NCBI GenBank assembly: GCA_910589155.1 | Contig: CAJURY010000002.1 | Span: forward strand, 186,001-250,000 | Length of the DNA stretch: 64,000 nucleotides | Reading direction: 5' to 3' | Source: an uncultured Oscillospiraceae bacterium | Lineage (GTDB): Bacteria; Bacillota; Clostridia; Oscillospirales; Oscillospiraceae | Shown: piece by piece, positions 18,501 to 26,198 of the stretch | How positions within the stretch are numbered: the stretch's first letter is position 1 | How the letters are laid out: the number at the start of each line of letters is the position of its first letter | Program-made: the position numbers and the translations under genes | Notes under the pieces: model-generated | Told to the model about the DNA's origin: nothing | Database searches by the model: none | What the model saw: the letters and a program-made list of their open reading frames with translations, nothing else

Positions 18501-19036
18501 AAAATACCGCCCCGGAGGGCGTACTGGCCGGGGCCTTCCACCATGGTACATCGGCTATAGCCCATACGCCCAAGTTTTTCCAGCAAAGCATCCATGCTCC
18601 ATTCCTCGCCTACCCGCAAGGAAAATGCGCAGGAAAGCAGGGTTTCCATGGGCATAGTGCGCAGGCACATGGACTCCCAGGAAAAAATCTGGAATCGAGC
18701 CGCCCCCTTTGCCAGGGCGTAAAGCTGCCCCAGCCGCCGCTGCTCCCAAACCCGGGAAACAACCGCCGCATCGTATAAGGTGAGGTCGCGGCTGGGCAAA
18801 ACCGGAATTTCTTCTTCCAAAAACGCCTTGACTTCCTCTTGCAGCCGCTTCGCCGCCAAATCATCCTGACAAATCACCGTTACCGGACGGCCCGTTTGGG
18901 CGCACAAACCCGCAATCACATGGCTGCGATTGATTTGGGATACGCCGGTTATGCCGACGGTCTTTCCCTGCATGACCGTCTCCAGCAACTGCCGGTACTC
19001 CGGTATTTCTTTTAAAAAAGAAAGCAATTGTTCCAT
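15524..19036 (-). CDS. mfd: Transcription-repair coupling factor
   Basis: 1170-residue Mfd, the full family length, which removes stalled RNA polymerase and recruits UvrABC. N-terminal UvrB-homology modules are followed by a CarD/RID-like polymerase-binding segment (DLVVHEQYGIGRFL), a helicase Walker A LLCGDVGFGKTEVAL near residues 651-665, a DEEQ box near 755, and helicase motif VI in LRGRVGRTNRHAYAYF. The C-terminal TRCF domain is complete. The start at 19036 has an AGGTGA ribosome-binding site. It lies near uvrA and uvrB, though not in the same operon. It is probably downstream of prs-pth, separated by a repeat element. Confidence 0.96.
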   Translation of the reverse strand: MEQLLSFLKEIPEYRQLLETVMQGKTVGITGVSQINRSHVIAGLCAQTGRPVTVICQDDLAAKRLQEEVKAFLEEEIPVLPSRDLTLYDAAVVSRVWEQRRLGQLYALAKGAARFQIFSWESMCLRTMPMETLLSCAFSLRVGEEWSMDALLEKLGRMGYSRCTMVEGPGQYALRGGILDLYSPASPNPVRAEFFGDELDTMGYFDPDTQRRTENVEEITVLPVAEALPRLHQEGAAGLAGDLQKLIARQKRRKIKHEQLIKTLETDAEKFENDLLVPSADRYMALIYPEFATAFDYIPENSLVILCDQSSLRRTAKTRVEELGMQLDNLLQTGVVAGELCDFIWQWEDFCRKLTGRTVVYLDAFSGSAYPEERPPQTLLPITAKQLPGYGGSMETAAADLAHYQKMEFASLVLCGNRRRAEILQQALRDKNLSAFLAFPLTGMPRLGQILLAEGSLPAGMEYPNQKLAILTEGQLAAAQPRKAKAKKTKTNRQKLNSFTDLSPGDLVVHEQYGIGRFLAMEQIRVDGAVKDYVKIAYLGTDVLFVPATALDQVSKYIGGGEETPVRLNKIGSDAWQKTKAKARKAAKDMAGELIKLYAARKGSVGYAFAADSPWQQEFEDNFPYPETDDQLRCIGEIKADMESPVPMDRLLCGDVGFGKTEVALRAVMKCVLDGKQAAILAPTTVLAQQHYQTAIGRFRNFPVNIDVLSRFRSTTQQKRTLQNLKAGSVDLVIGTHKLLQKSIQFKDLGLLIVDEEQRFGVSHKERLKEMAKGVDVLTLSATPIPRTLNMALSGIRDMSTIEQPPSDRYPVQSFVLEYATPIIDDAIRREIERGGQVYYLHNRVETIDQCASALKRRMPNVEIGVAHGKMNEEALNDVMEAMADGRIQVLVCTTIIETGLDIPNANTLIIENADRLGLAQLHQLRGRVGRTNRHAYAYFTYKPDKALSEIAEKRLSAIRDFAEFGSGFKIAMRDLEIRGAGNLLGAEQSGHMLSVGYDMYLKLLEEAVNEEQGKAPKEPECAADLNVTANIDKDYVQRGEERMDLYRRMAAIRTEDDAEDLLDEIVDRYGEPPKGVLNLIDVALLRAKAAKIGICDIRQKANEVNFTMTVLDFEAVSAVCGDAQYQNRVLFVPGAKQPTVRLRLLGNKDSLRQSKAFVERFAACRTGTN

Positions 19037-19144
19037 AAAATCACCTAAAAATCTCCACGCAACAATGCGGAAAAAGAGGAAATTCCTCCTTTTCCGTCAA
19101 GAAACAACAAATATTCCATAATTATGTAAAACGCGAAACAGAAT

Positions 19145-19345
19145 GTCGCAGGGGCGCACCGCGTCGGAGCAAGCTCCAATGCGCACATTTTTGTGCAGGC
19201 GCAAAAATGTGCAGAATTTCGCTGCTCCTCCTTTCCAAATGGAACCCGCTTCGCTGGGCTTCTGTTTGGTGCAGTGGTAAGCATCTTTTGCGCTGGAAAT
19301 TTGCCGGGTTGTAACGGGCGCGCACAGTGGTAGCGCCCCTACGGA
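19145..19345. repeat. Composite intergenic element with multi-hairpin core (copy E1)
   Basis: The 369-base pth-mfd gap has no gene. Its outer ends are GTCGCAGGGGCGC and GCGCCCCTACGG, an inverted repeat. Inside, 19165-19281 folds into an outer stem (GGAGCAAGC with GCTGCTCC) enclosing one hairpin (GCACATTTTTG with CAAAAATGTGC), followed by a second hairpin (CCAAA...TTTGG with a GC-rich middle). The same architecture with shared flanking text (AGCAAGCTCCAATG, ATTTCGCTGCT) recurs at 49143-49262. Confidence 0.65.
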
Positions 19346-19405
19346 TTCTGTTGATATTGCATCTAAAAATAAGTCAGGAACAGGTGTGCGCCCTGGCGCA
19401 TATCC

Positions 19406-19999
19406 CTACACTGCGCCGTTGAAGCGGTTGGCGGCTTCCGGCACGCCGCGCTCCAAAAGGCACAGCGCCGCCTCTCCTGCCCGCTCCAAAGCAGGGGCAA
19501 GCGCCTTTTCCTCCTGAGCGGAAAAGCTGGACAGCACCCAGTCCGCCAAATCATAATCCGGGTGGGGCTTCGCTCCCACCCCGATTTTAACTCTTGGAAA
19601 ATTCTGGCTGCCAAGCTCCGCGATGATAGACTTTATGCCGTTATGCCCGCCGGCAGAACCCTCCGCCCGGACGCGCAGGCGGCCGGGCGCAAGGGAAATA
19701 TCGTCAAACAGCACTAGTATCCGCTCCGGGGGCAGCTTATAAAAGGCCGCCGCCTGCCGAACGCTCTGCCCGGATAGATTCATGTAGGTCTGAGGCTTCA
19801 AAAGCAGAAGCTTTTTGCCGTTGTAAGCCGCCTGCCCCAAAAGCCCCTGAAACTTCCCCTTATCTATCTTGCAGCCCAGTTCCTTCGCCAGCAAATCCAC
19901 CGCCCGAAAGCCCACGTTATGCCGGGTTTTTTCATATTTGGAGCCGGGATTCCCCAGCCCCACAATGAGATAATCGCAAGCGGGTTTTGAAAAAAGCAT
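19406..19999 (-). CDS. pth: Peptidyl-tRNA hydrolase
   Basis: 197-residue bacterial Pth, which frees tRNA from dropped-off peptidyl-tRNA. LIVGLGNPGSKYEKTRHNVGF (residues 11-31) holds the substrate-binding Asn and catalytic H27. LLLKPQTYMNLSGQSV and the FDDISLAPG segment are family hallmarks. It starts 3 bases after the prs stop, so prs-pth form an operon, an arrangement common in Firmicutes. Confidence 0.96.
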   Translation of the reverse strand: MLFSKPACDYLIVGLGNPGSKYEKTRHNVGFRAVDLLAKELGCKIDKGKFQGLLGQAAYNGKKLLLLKPQTYMNLSGQSVRQAAAFYKLPPERILVLFDDISLAPGRLRVRAEGSAGGHNGIKSIIAELGSQNFPRVKIGVGAKPHPDYDLADWVLSSFSAQEEKALAPALERAGEAALCLLERGVPEAANRFNGAV

Positions 20000-20002
20000 G
20001 GC

Positions 20003-20968
20003 TTAGAACAGGCTGGAGATGGAAGTCTCGTTGTAAATGCGGTTGATGGCCTTGGAGAACAGCGGCGCCACGTCCAACTGCTTGATTTTGGGACTGGTGC
20101 AGGCAGCGGGCAGGGGGATGGTATTGAGCACCATGAGTTCTTCAATGTAGCTTTCGTCAATGCGCTGCAAAGCGGGGCCGGACAGCACGCCGTGAGACGC
20201 GCAGGCATAGACCTTCGCCGCGCCGCCTACTTCTACCAGCGCCTTGGCGGCGTTGCACAAAGAACCGGCGGTATCCACCAGATCGTCAAACAAAATACAG
20301 GTCTTGTCCTTCACGTCGCCGATCACGTTCATCACCTCGCAGAAGTTGGCCTTCTGGCGGCGCTTATCCACAATGGCAAGCCCCATGTGCACCTTCCCGG
20401 CAAAAGCGCGGGCACGGGCAACGGAGCCAACGTCAGGAGAGACAACCACAAAATCATCGTGATTGTAAACCTTCTCATCAAACTTTTCCATATAGTACTT
20501 TACAAAAACGGGATTCCCAAGCATATTATCCACAGGAATGTCAAAAAAGCCCTGAATCTGCGCCGCGTGCAGGTCCATGGTCAGCACCCGATCCGCGCCT
20601 GCGGCGACAATCATATTCGCCACCAGCTTGGCGGAAATGGGATCGCGACCCTTTGCCTTACGATCCTGGCGGGCATAGCCAAAGTAAGGAATCACAGCGG
20701 TAATCCGACCGGCGGAAGCCCGGCGGAACGCGTCAATCATAATTAACAGCTCCATCAGATGGTTATTGACAGGGCTACAGGTGGACTGTACGACAAACAC
20801 ATCGCAGCCGCGAACGGTTTCGTTGACAGAAACGGAAATTTCGCCGTCGGCAAACTGCTTTACATCGCAGTGGCCAACTTCCAGACCAAGTTCCTGGCAA
20901 ATGCCCTTGGCAAATGCCGGGTTGGAATTGCCGCAGAACACTTTGATTTCTTTCCCATGTGCAATCAT
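20003..20968 (-). CDS. prs: Ribose-phosphate pyrophosphokinase
   Basis: 321-residue class I PRPP synthase, making PRPP from ribose 5-phosphate and ATP for nucleotide, histidine and tryptophan synthesis. KQFADGEISVSVNETVRG is near the N-terminus, YFGYARQDRKAKGRDPISAK in the middle, the flexible catalytic loop follows, and the PRPP-binding motif LFDDLVDTAGSL lies near residue 220. The ATG at 20968 follows AGAGAGG. Upstream is a predicted promoter and an approximately 90-nt leader with an ACCGGTGCAGCCGGT hairpin. Confidence 0.96.
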   Translation of the reverse strand: MIAHGKEIKVFCGNSNPAFAKGICQELGLEVGHCDVKQFADGEISVSVNETVRGCDVFVVQSTCSPVNNHLMELLIMIDAFRRASAGRITAVIPYFGYARQDRKAKGRDPISAKLVANMIVAAGADRVLTMDLHAAQIQGFFDIPVDNMLGNPVFVKYYMEKFDEKVYNHDDFVVVSPDVGSVARARAFAGKVHMGLAIVDKRRQKANFCEVMNVIGDVKDKTCILFDDLVDTAGSLCNAAKALVEVGGAAKVYACASHGVLSGPALQRIDESYIEELMVLNTIPLPAACTSPKIKQLDVAPLFSKAINRIYNETSISSLF

Positions 20969-21059
20969 CGATAGGTACCTCTCTTATTGTTTTTCTTAAT
21001 TTGCGCACCGGCTGCACCGGTATTTTCATGTACGCCGCACCTATTGGGCAGACATTCTT

Positions 21060-21089
21060 ATTATAGCATTTGCGCCCAAAAAAACGCAA
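21060..21089 (-). promoter_or_regulatory. Predicted promoter for prs-pth
   Basis: TTGCGT (21089-21084), an 18-base spacer, then TATAAT (21065-21060) on the minus strand. Confidence 0.55.
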
Positions 21090-21301
21090 CCTTTTTACAG
21101 GACTTTTCCAATACTATACTTGACGAAATTCTTACAAAAATATCGCCGAAAATTGACACTTTCGCAAAAAGTGTTCCAGAGAATACAAAAGAACCGATAA
21201 ATAACAATCGTTTTTCAAAAGAAACGCGCTGTGCCGACACAAACTTGCAGCAGGTGGTGGAGGTCTGAAAACAATTCCCACAAATTTCAGGTATTTTTCT
21301 A

Positions 21302-21330
21302 TTGTACAGCGGCGAAAATTGTGCTATAAT
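21302..21330 (+). promoter_or_regulatory. Sigma-A promoter for uvrA
   Basis: TTGTAC (21302-21307), 17 bases, TATAAT (21325-21330), 36 bases before the uvrA ATG. Confidence 0.8.
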
Positions 21331-21334
21331 ATTG

Positions 21335-21348
21335 CGAACACATTTTCG
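21335..21348 (+). promoter_or_regulatory. LexA (SOS) operator-like site at uvrA
   Basis: CGAACACATTTTCG matches the Gram-positive LexA consensus CGAACRNRYGTTCG at all defined positions but one (T for G at position 10). It begins 5 bases after the -10 hexamer and would cover the transcription start, the expected place for repression. Confidence 0.65.
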
Positions 21349-21365
21349 AAAGCAAGAGGCAGATT

Positions 21366-24191
21366 ATGAACGAAAATATTGTAATTCAGGGCGCGCGCCA
21401 AAACAATCTAAAGGACATTAACCTTACCATCCCCAGAGACAAGCTGGTGGTATTTACCGGCTTGTCCGGGTCCGGCAAGTCCAGTCTGGCCTTCGACACC
21501 ATTTACGCCGAAGGCCAGCGGCGTTATGTGGAATCCCTTTCCTCCTACGCCCGGCAGTTTTTAGGACAGATGGACAAGCCTGACGTGGACTCCATCGACG
21601 GACTTTCCCCGGCTATTTCCATCGACCAGAAAACCACCTCCAAAAACCCCCGCTCCACCGTAGGCACCGTCACGGAAATTTACGACTACCTGCGTCTTTT
21701 ATGGGCGAGAGCAGGCGTCCCCCACTGCCCCAAATGCGGAAAAGAAATTCGCCGCCAGACCATCGACCAAATTGTTGACCGGGTGGAGGCGCTGCCGGAG
21801 GGCACAAAATTTATCGTGCTTTCTCCCGTGATTCGTGGAAAAAAAGGCGAACACGTTAAAATTTTTGAAAGCGCAAGAAAAAGCGGCTTCGCCAGAGTAC
21901 GGGTGGACGGCATCGCCTACGACCTTTCCGAGGAAATCAAGTGCGAAAAAAACAAAAAGCACACCATTGAGCTGGTGGTTGACCGGCTGGTAATGCGCCA
22001 GGGGCAGCGCCGCCGTTTAACCGATTCCATTGAGACAGCCTGCTCTCACGCCGGCGGCCTTGTGAATATTTATCTGCCCGGCAGCGAGGAGGAGCTTTCC
22101 TTCTCCCAGAACTATGCCTGCGAGGACTGCGGCGTGAGCCTGTCGGAACTTAGCCCCCGGATGTTCTCTTTCAACAACCCCTACGGCGCGTGCCCGGACT
22201 GCACCGGCCTGGGCTTCCAGCTTGTGGCCAGCGAGGAGCTGGTGATTCCAGACCGGAGTCTGTCCATTCTGGACGGCGCGATTCAGGTCAGCGGGTGGAA
22301 CAGCGCCAGAACGGACTCTATTTTTCGGATGTATTTTGACGCGCTCTCCAAAAAATACCATTTTTCTCTCACCGACCCCATTGGTTCCTTGCCGAAAGAA
22401 GCGCTGGACGTTATATTATATGGTACGAAGGGAGAAAAGCTGGAAATGCACTATGACCGGGGTACCGGCAAAGGCGTTTTAGAGCAGCCCTTTGAAGGTA
22501 TTTTGCCTAACATCGAGCGCCGCTTTCGGGAAACCCAGTCCGACGCTGCCCGCAAGGAAATGGAAGAATGCATGGAAACCTCCCCCTGCCCCCGGTGCCA
22601 CGGCGACCGACTTTCGGACATAGCCAGAGCCGTAACCGTAGGCGGTATGGGATTGGCGAATTTTTGCCGGCTGTCGATTCGTGAAGCTTTGGCGTTCATC
22701 AACAATTTAAAGCTGGAAGGCAGCAGCGCTATGATCGCCGCCCCTATTTTGAAAGAAATTCAGGCAAGACTGGGCTTTTTGCAGGACGTTGGCCTGCAAT
22801 ATCTCACCCTCAGCCGCAGCTCCGGCACCCTGTCCGGCGGTGAGAGCCAACGCATCCGTCTTGCAACCCAAATTGGTTCTTCCCTGATGGGCGTACTCTA
22901 TATTCTGGACGAGCCTTCCATCGGACTGCATCAGCGGGACAATGACAAGCTTCTCGGCACCTTGCAGCGTTTGCGGGATCTGGGCAATACGCTAATTGTG
23001 GTGGAGCACGACGAAGACACCATGCGAGCGGCGGATTTCATTGTAGACGTGGGTCCCGGCGCAGGGGTGCACGGCGGCGAGATCATTGCCGCGGGCACCT
23101 TGGAGGACATCCAAAAGTGTCCCCACTCCATGACTGGGCAGTACCTTTCCGGCGCCAAGAAAATTCCCGTTCCCGCTACCCGCCGCACCGGAAACGGCAA
23201 CAAGCTGGAAATCATCGGCGCTTCGGAAAATAATTTGAAAAACATCGATGCGGAAATCCCTCTCGGCACCCTCACCTGCGTCACCGGTGTGTCCGGCTCC
23301 GGCAAATCCAGCTTGGTTAACGAAATTTTGTACAAGACCTTAGCATCCAAATTAAACCGTGCCAGAACCCGCCCCGGCGCGTGCAAGGCCGTCAAGGGGT
23401 TGGAGCATCTGCACAAGGTCATCTGCATCGACCAAAGCCCCATTGGCAGAACCCCCCGCTCCAATCCCGCCACCTACACCGGGCTTTTCAACGACATCCG
23501 CGACCTGTTCGCCTCCACCGGCGACGCGAAAATGCGGGGCTATGGTCCCGGTCGATTCTCCTTCAACGTCAAGGGCGGCCGCTGCGAAGCCTGCTGCGGC
23601 GACGGTCTTGTGAAAATTGAAATGCATTTCCTGCCGGACGTCTACGTGCCTTGCGAGGTCTGCCACGGCAAACGGTATAACCGGGAAACCCTGGAGGTGC
23701 AATACAAGGGAAAAAATATTGCGGACGTATTGGACATGACCGCGGAGGACGCGGTAGAATTTTTTGAAAATCTGCCGAAAATACACAGAAAAGCCCAAAC
23801 CCTGGTGGAAGTGGGTCTGGGCTATGTAAAGTTGGGTCAGTCCTCCACCACCTTATCCGGCGGTGAAGCCCAGCGGGTGAAACTCGCAACAGAGCTTGCC
23901 AAACATGCAACCGGCGCAACCATTTATGTTTTGGACGAACCTACCACTGGATTGCACACCGCCGACGTACACAAGCTTATCGACGTACTGCAAAAGCTGG
24001 TGGACGCGGGAAATACCATCGTCGTCATTGAACACAATCTGGACGTGATTAAAACGGCGGATTATCTCATCGACCTTGGCCCCGAAGGGGGCGACGGGGG
24101 CGGCGCCATTGTAGCCACCGGCACCCCGGAAGAAGTCGCCCAGAACCCCGCCAGTTACACGGGGCAATATTTGAAGCCTTTACTGGACTAA
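21366..24191 (+). CDS. uvrA: Excinuclease ABC subunit A
   Basis: 941-residue UvrA, the damage-sensing ATPase of nucleotide excision repair. The first ABC module has Walker A GLSGSGKSSLAF (about 32-43) and the zinc pair CPKC; signature LSGGESQRIRLATQIGS and Walker B DEPSIGLH follow. The second module has GVSGSGKSSL, the zinc-finger segment CEACCGDGLVKIEMHFLP and LSGGEAQRVKLATEL. Nothing is missing. An AAGAGGC site precedes the ATG. It is preceded by its own promoter and a LexA-like box. Its last four bases overlap the end of the convergent kinase-like gene. Confidence 0.97.
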   Translation: MNENIVIQGARQNNLKDINLTIPRDKLVVFTGLSGSGKSSLAFDTIYAEGQRRYVESLSSYARQFLGQMDKPDVDSIDGLSPAISIDQKTTSKNPRSTVGTVTEIYDYLRLLWARAGVPHCPKCGKEIRRQTIDQIVDRVEALPEGTKFIVLSPVIRGKKGEHVKIFESARKSGFARVRVDGIAYDLSEEIKCEKNKKHTIELVVDRLVMRQGQRRRLTDSIETACSHAGGLVNIYLPGSEEELSFSQNYACEDCGVSLSELSPRMFSFNNPYGACPDCTGLGFQLVASEELVIPDRSLSILDGAIQVSGWNSARTDSIFRMYFDALSKKYHFSLTDPIGSLPKEALDVILYGTKGEKLEMHYDRGTGKGVLEQPFEGILPNIERRFRETQSDAARKEMEECMETSPCPRCHGDRLSDIARAVTVGGMGLANFCRLSIREALAFINNLKLEGSSAMIAAPILKEIQARLGFLQDVGLQYLTLSRSSGTLSGGESQRIRLATQIGSSLMGVLYILDEPSIGLHQRDNDKLLGTLQRLRDLGNTLIVVEHDEDTMRAADFIVDVGPGAGVHGGEIIAAGTLEDIQKCPHSMTGQYLSGAKKIPVPATRRTGNGNKLEIIGASENNLKNIDAEIPLGTLTCVTGVSGSGKSSLVNEILYKTLASKLNRARTRPGACKAVKGLEHLHKVICIDQSPIGRTPRSNPATYTGLFNDIRDLFASTGDAKMRGYGPGRFSFNVKGGRCEACCGDGLVKIEMHFLPDVYVPCEVCHGKRYNRETLEVQYKGKNIADVLDMTAEDAVEFFENLPKIHRKAQTLVEVGLGYVKLGQSSTTLSGGEAQRVKLATELAKHATGATIYVLDEPTTGLHTADVHKLIDVLQKLVDAGNTIVVIEHNLDVIKTADYLIDLGPEGGDGGGAIVATGTPEEVAQNPASYTGQYLKPLLD

Positions 24192-25270
24192 TTGATATTT
24201 CCCGTTTCAAAGACGGAAGCAGGCAAAACCCCAGAAAGCTCCACCAGGCAGTGATCCCGGCAGCCGGCATAGTCCGGCTGCAAGCGGGGAGAACCCAGAT
24301 TGCAGCCTTCCGGCTGATGCAAGCCCATGGACATAGTCGCCTGAAGGCCACCGTCTGTTTGGGTTAGCAAGATTACGCCACCGTGGAGTGCCGCTACCTG
24401 CCTTGCAATGGGCAGTCCCAATCCAACGCCGCGATCGGGATTCTCCAAGGAAGCCTCCCGGCGATAGCGGAAAAACAGATCCGTTTGCCCCCCCGCATCC
24501 AGCTTCACGCCTTCATTAAAAATAGACAGCCAAGCGCGTTTTCCCTTTTTTTCCAGCCTCGCGTGAATACGCCCCCCGGCAGGGGTATGCTGGATGGCGT
24601 TGGATAAAAGATTATACACAGCGCGCTCCATTTTCTGCCGGTCTATATAGGCGTCTATCAAATCTCGGGGGCATTGAAAATCAATCTGTACTGTACCTGT
24701 CCCCAAATCTGCCGCCTTTTGGAACAGTTCCTGGAAGAACCCCCCCAGTTCTGTGCTTTCTGGCGCAAAGACACGACCGCCGGTCAAATATTCCCCCGCG
24801 TCGGACATATTGCTGATAATGCGGAGCATCTGGTAAAGTCCCTGATTCAGCCGCGCCATTTGCTCGTGTATCATCGGATCCTCCCAGTGCGCCAGCACGG
24901 GAAGCAGGCTGTCCGTGGCGGACATGACATCCCCCAAAGGATTGCGCAGACTTTGCGCCGTCAGGCTCAGCATCCGAAGCCCCTCCGTATCCTCGCCTTC
25001 CTCCAGCAAAAACACCTTATATCCTTCCACCATCTGCACGCAGGCGGGCCTCGTCTGCCCCTGCACCGTAACGGTGAGGCAAAGGCAGCCGGTTGTAAAG
25101 GCCAGATATTCTTCCTGCCCCGTGGCAAGGATGGGTAAAATATCTTCGCCACTCAGCAGCATCAGCGCTTTGGCTTTTTCATTTATATAGGCTACTCGGT
25201 CGTTTTCTACAGAAAACGCCGGATAGCGCAGCAGTTCCAACCATACGGACAGTTGGTTCTCTCTTTTCAT
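24188..25270 (-). CDS. Histidine-kinase-like protein lacking the phosphoacceptor His
   Basis: 360 residues from the ATG at 25270, chosen because AAAGGAGGAGCGAT lies directly before it (the frame is open 20 codons further). Residues 1-95 look PAS-like. The dimerisation helix reads LTAQSLRNPL (103-112), where kinases have SHELRNPL, so Gln106 stands in place of the phosphorylated histidine. The ATPase half is intact: N box NLLSNAIQHTP, a DRGVGLGLPIARQVAALHGG G-box region, and a long C-terminal tail. No response regulator is adjacent. It has no membrane segment and is presumably cytoplasmic. It may be an ATP-binding pseudokinase or partner-switch protein. Confidence 0.8.
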   Translation of the reverse strand: MKRENQLSVWLELLRYPAFSVENDRVAYINEKAKALMLLSGEDILPILATGQEEYLAFTTGCLCLTVTVQGQTRPACVQMVEGYKVFLLEEGEDTEGLRMLSLTAQSLRNPLGDVMSATDSLLPVLAHWEDPMIHEQMARLNQGLYQMLRIISNMSDAGEYLTGGRVFAPESTELGGFFQELFQKAADLGTGTVQIDFQCPRDLIDAYIDRQKMERAVYNLLSNAIQHTPAGGRIHARLEKKGKRAWLSIFNEGVKLDAGGQTDLFFRYRREASLENPDRGVGLGLPIARQVAALHGGVILLTQTDGGLQATMSMGLHQPEGCNLGSPRLQPDYAGCRDHCLVELSGVLPASVFETGNIN

Positions 25271-25475
25271 ATCGCTCCTCCTTTGCTTATCTGCTGCCAT
25301 TTGTGCTTTTATCATATGCAGCTTTTTCAAAGCTGCCGCAGTTAATTTCTTCCATAGGCGGCGTCGCCTCCAAACAGGAAGCGCGCCTCCTGTTTTTAAC
25401 CGGTATTCATTTTAACGAAATTTGTCGAAAATAGCAAGGCTTTTTCCGACATCAAAAAGGAGGTCTCTTGCTTTT

Positions 25476-26177
25476 ATGTCTATTCATGAAGGACACCGCG
25501 CCAGGCTCAAGCGCCGTTTCTGGGAGGAAGGTCTGGATAATTTTGATGAAATCAATGTGCTGGAGTTGCTTTTGTTTTACGCGATTCCCCAAAAAGACAC
25601 CAATCCCATTGCCCATGCGCTCATTCGGCGGTTCGGTTCTTTATCTGGAGTCTTGGAAGCGCCTGTGAATGCGCTGGAGCAGGTACCCGGTGTTGGAAAG
25701 CATGCCGCCACGCTGATTTCCCTTACCACGGCCATTTCCCGCTATTACATGGTAAGCCGCGCCACCACCGCCAGCATCCTCACCACGGTGTCCCAATGCG
25801 GAGATTATCTGGTGCCGCGCTTTTTCGGCCTGCGGGATGAAACCGTTTACCTGCTTAGTCTGGACGCGAAATGCAAAGTTATTTCCTGCGAACTCGTAGG
25901 GCACGGCAGCGTCAACTCCGCCAACGTGCCCATCCGCAAAATTGTGGAATTGGCCCTTGCGTCCAATGCCACCTCTGTGGTTCTGGCGCACAACCATCCC
26001 AGCGGCATCGCCATCCCCTCCGCCGAGGACATCACCACCACAAAGCGACTTGCCACTGCTTTGGACGCGGTGGGTATTATTCTGGCGGATCACATTGTGG
26101 TTGCGGATGAGGATTTTGTTTCCATGGCGGATACGGGACTGATTCCCCAGAGCGACTTTTTCCGCCACAGCGAATAA
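25476..26177 (+). CDS. radC: RadC family JAMM metalloprotein
   Basis: 233-residue RadC/DUF2466 protein from the ATG at 25476, preceded by AAAAAGGAGG. A helix-hairpin-helix region (VPGVGKHAA) is followed by a JAMM/MPN+ domain with LAHNHPSGIAIPSAED, keeping the His-x-His...Asp zinc ligands. Historic assignment to DNA repair is doubtful and the biochemical role is unknown. It is 21 bases upstream of uvrB and almost certainly co-transcribed with it. Confidence 0.9.
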   Translation: MSIHEGHRARLKRRFWEEGLDNFDEINVLELLLFYAIPQKDTNPIAHALIRRFGSLSGVLEAPVNALEQVPGVGKHAATLISLTTAISRYYMVSRATTASILTTVSQCGDYLVPRFFGLRDETVYLLSLDAKCKVISCELVGHGSVNSANVPIRKIVELALASNATSVVLAHNHPSGIAIPSAEDITTTKRLATALDAVGIILADHIVVADEDFVSMADTGLIPQSDFFRHSE

Positions 26178-26198
26178 TTGAGAAAGGAATGGTATCCT

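Larger units (their letters stand above)
20969..21365. other. Divergent prs/uvrA regulatory region
   Basis: No gene. Holds the prs promoter and leader on the minus strand and the uvrA promoter plus LexA-like box on the plus strand. The middle 200 bases are AT-rich and unremarkable. Confidence 0.6.

Noticed and set aside
25373..25397. AACAGGA/TCCTGTT hairpin with T5 upstream of radC considered as a terminator.
   Set aside because: It lies between divergent genes with nothing upstream on that strand to terminate; could be a leader attenuator but there is no second structure to support it.
25425..25442. CGAAATTTGTCG before radC considered as a LexA box.
   Set aside because: Wrong spacing (12 rather than 14 bases) and lacks the GAAC half site.
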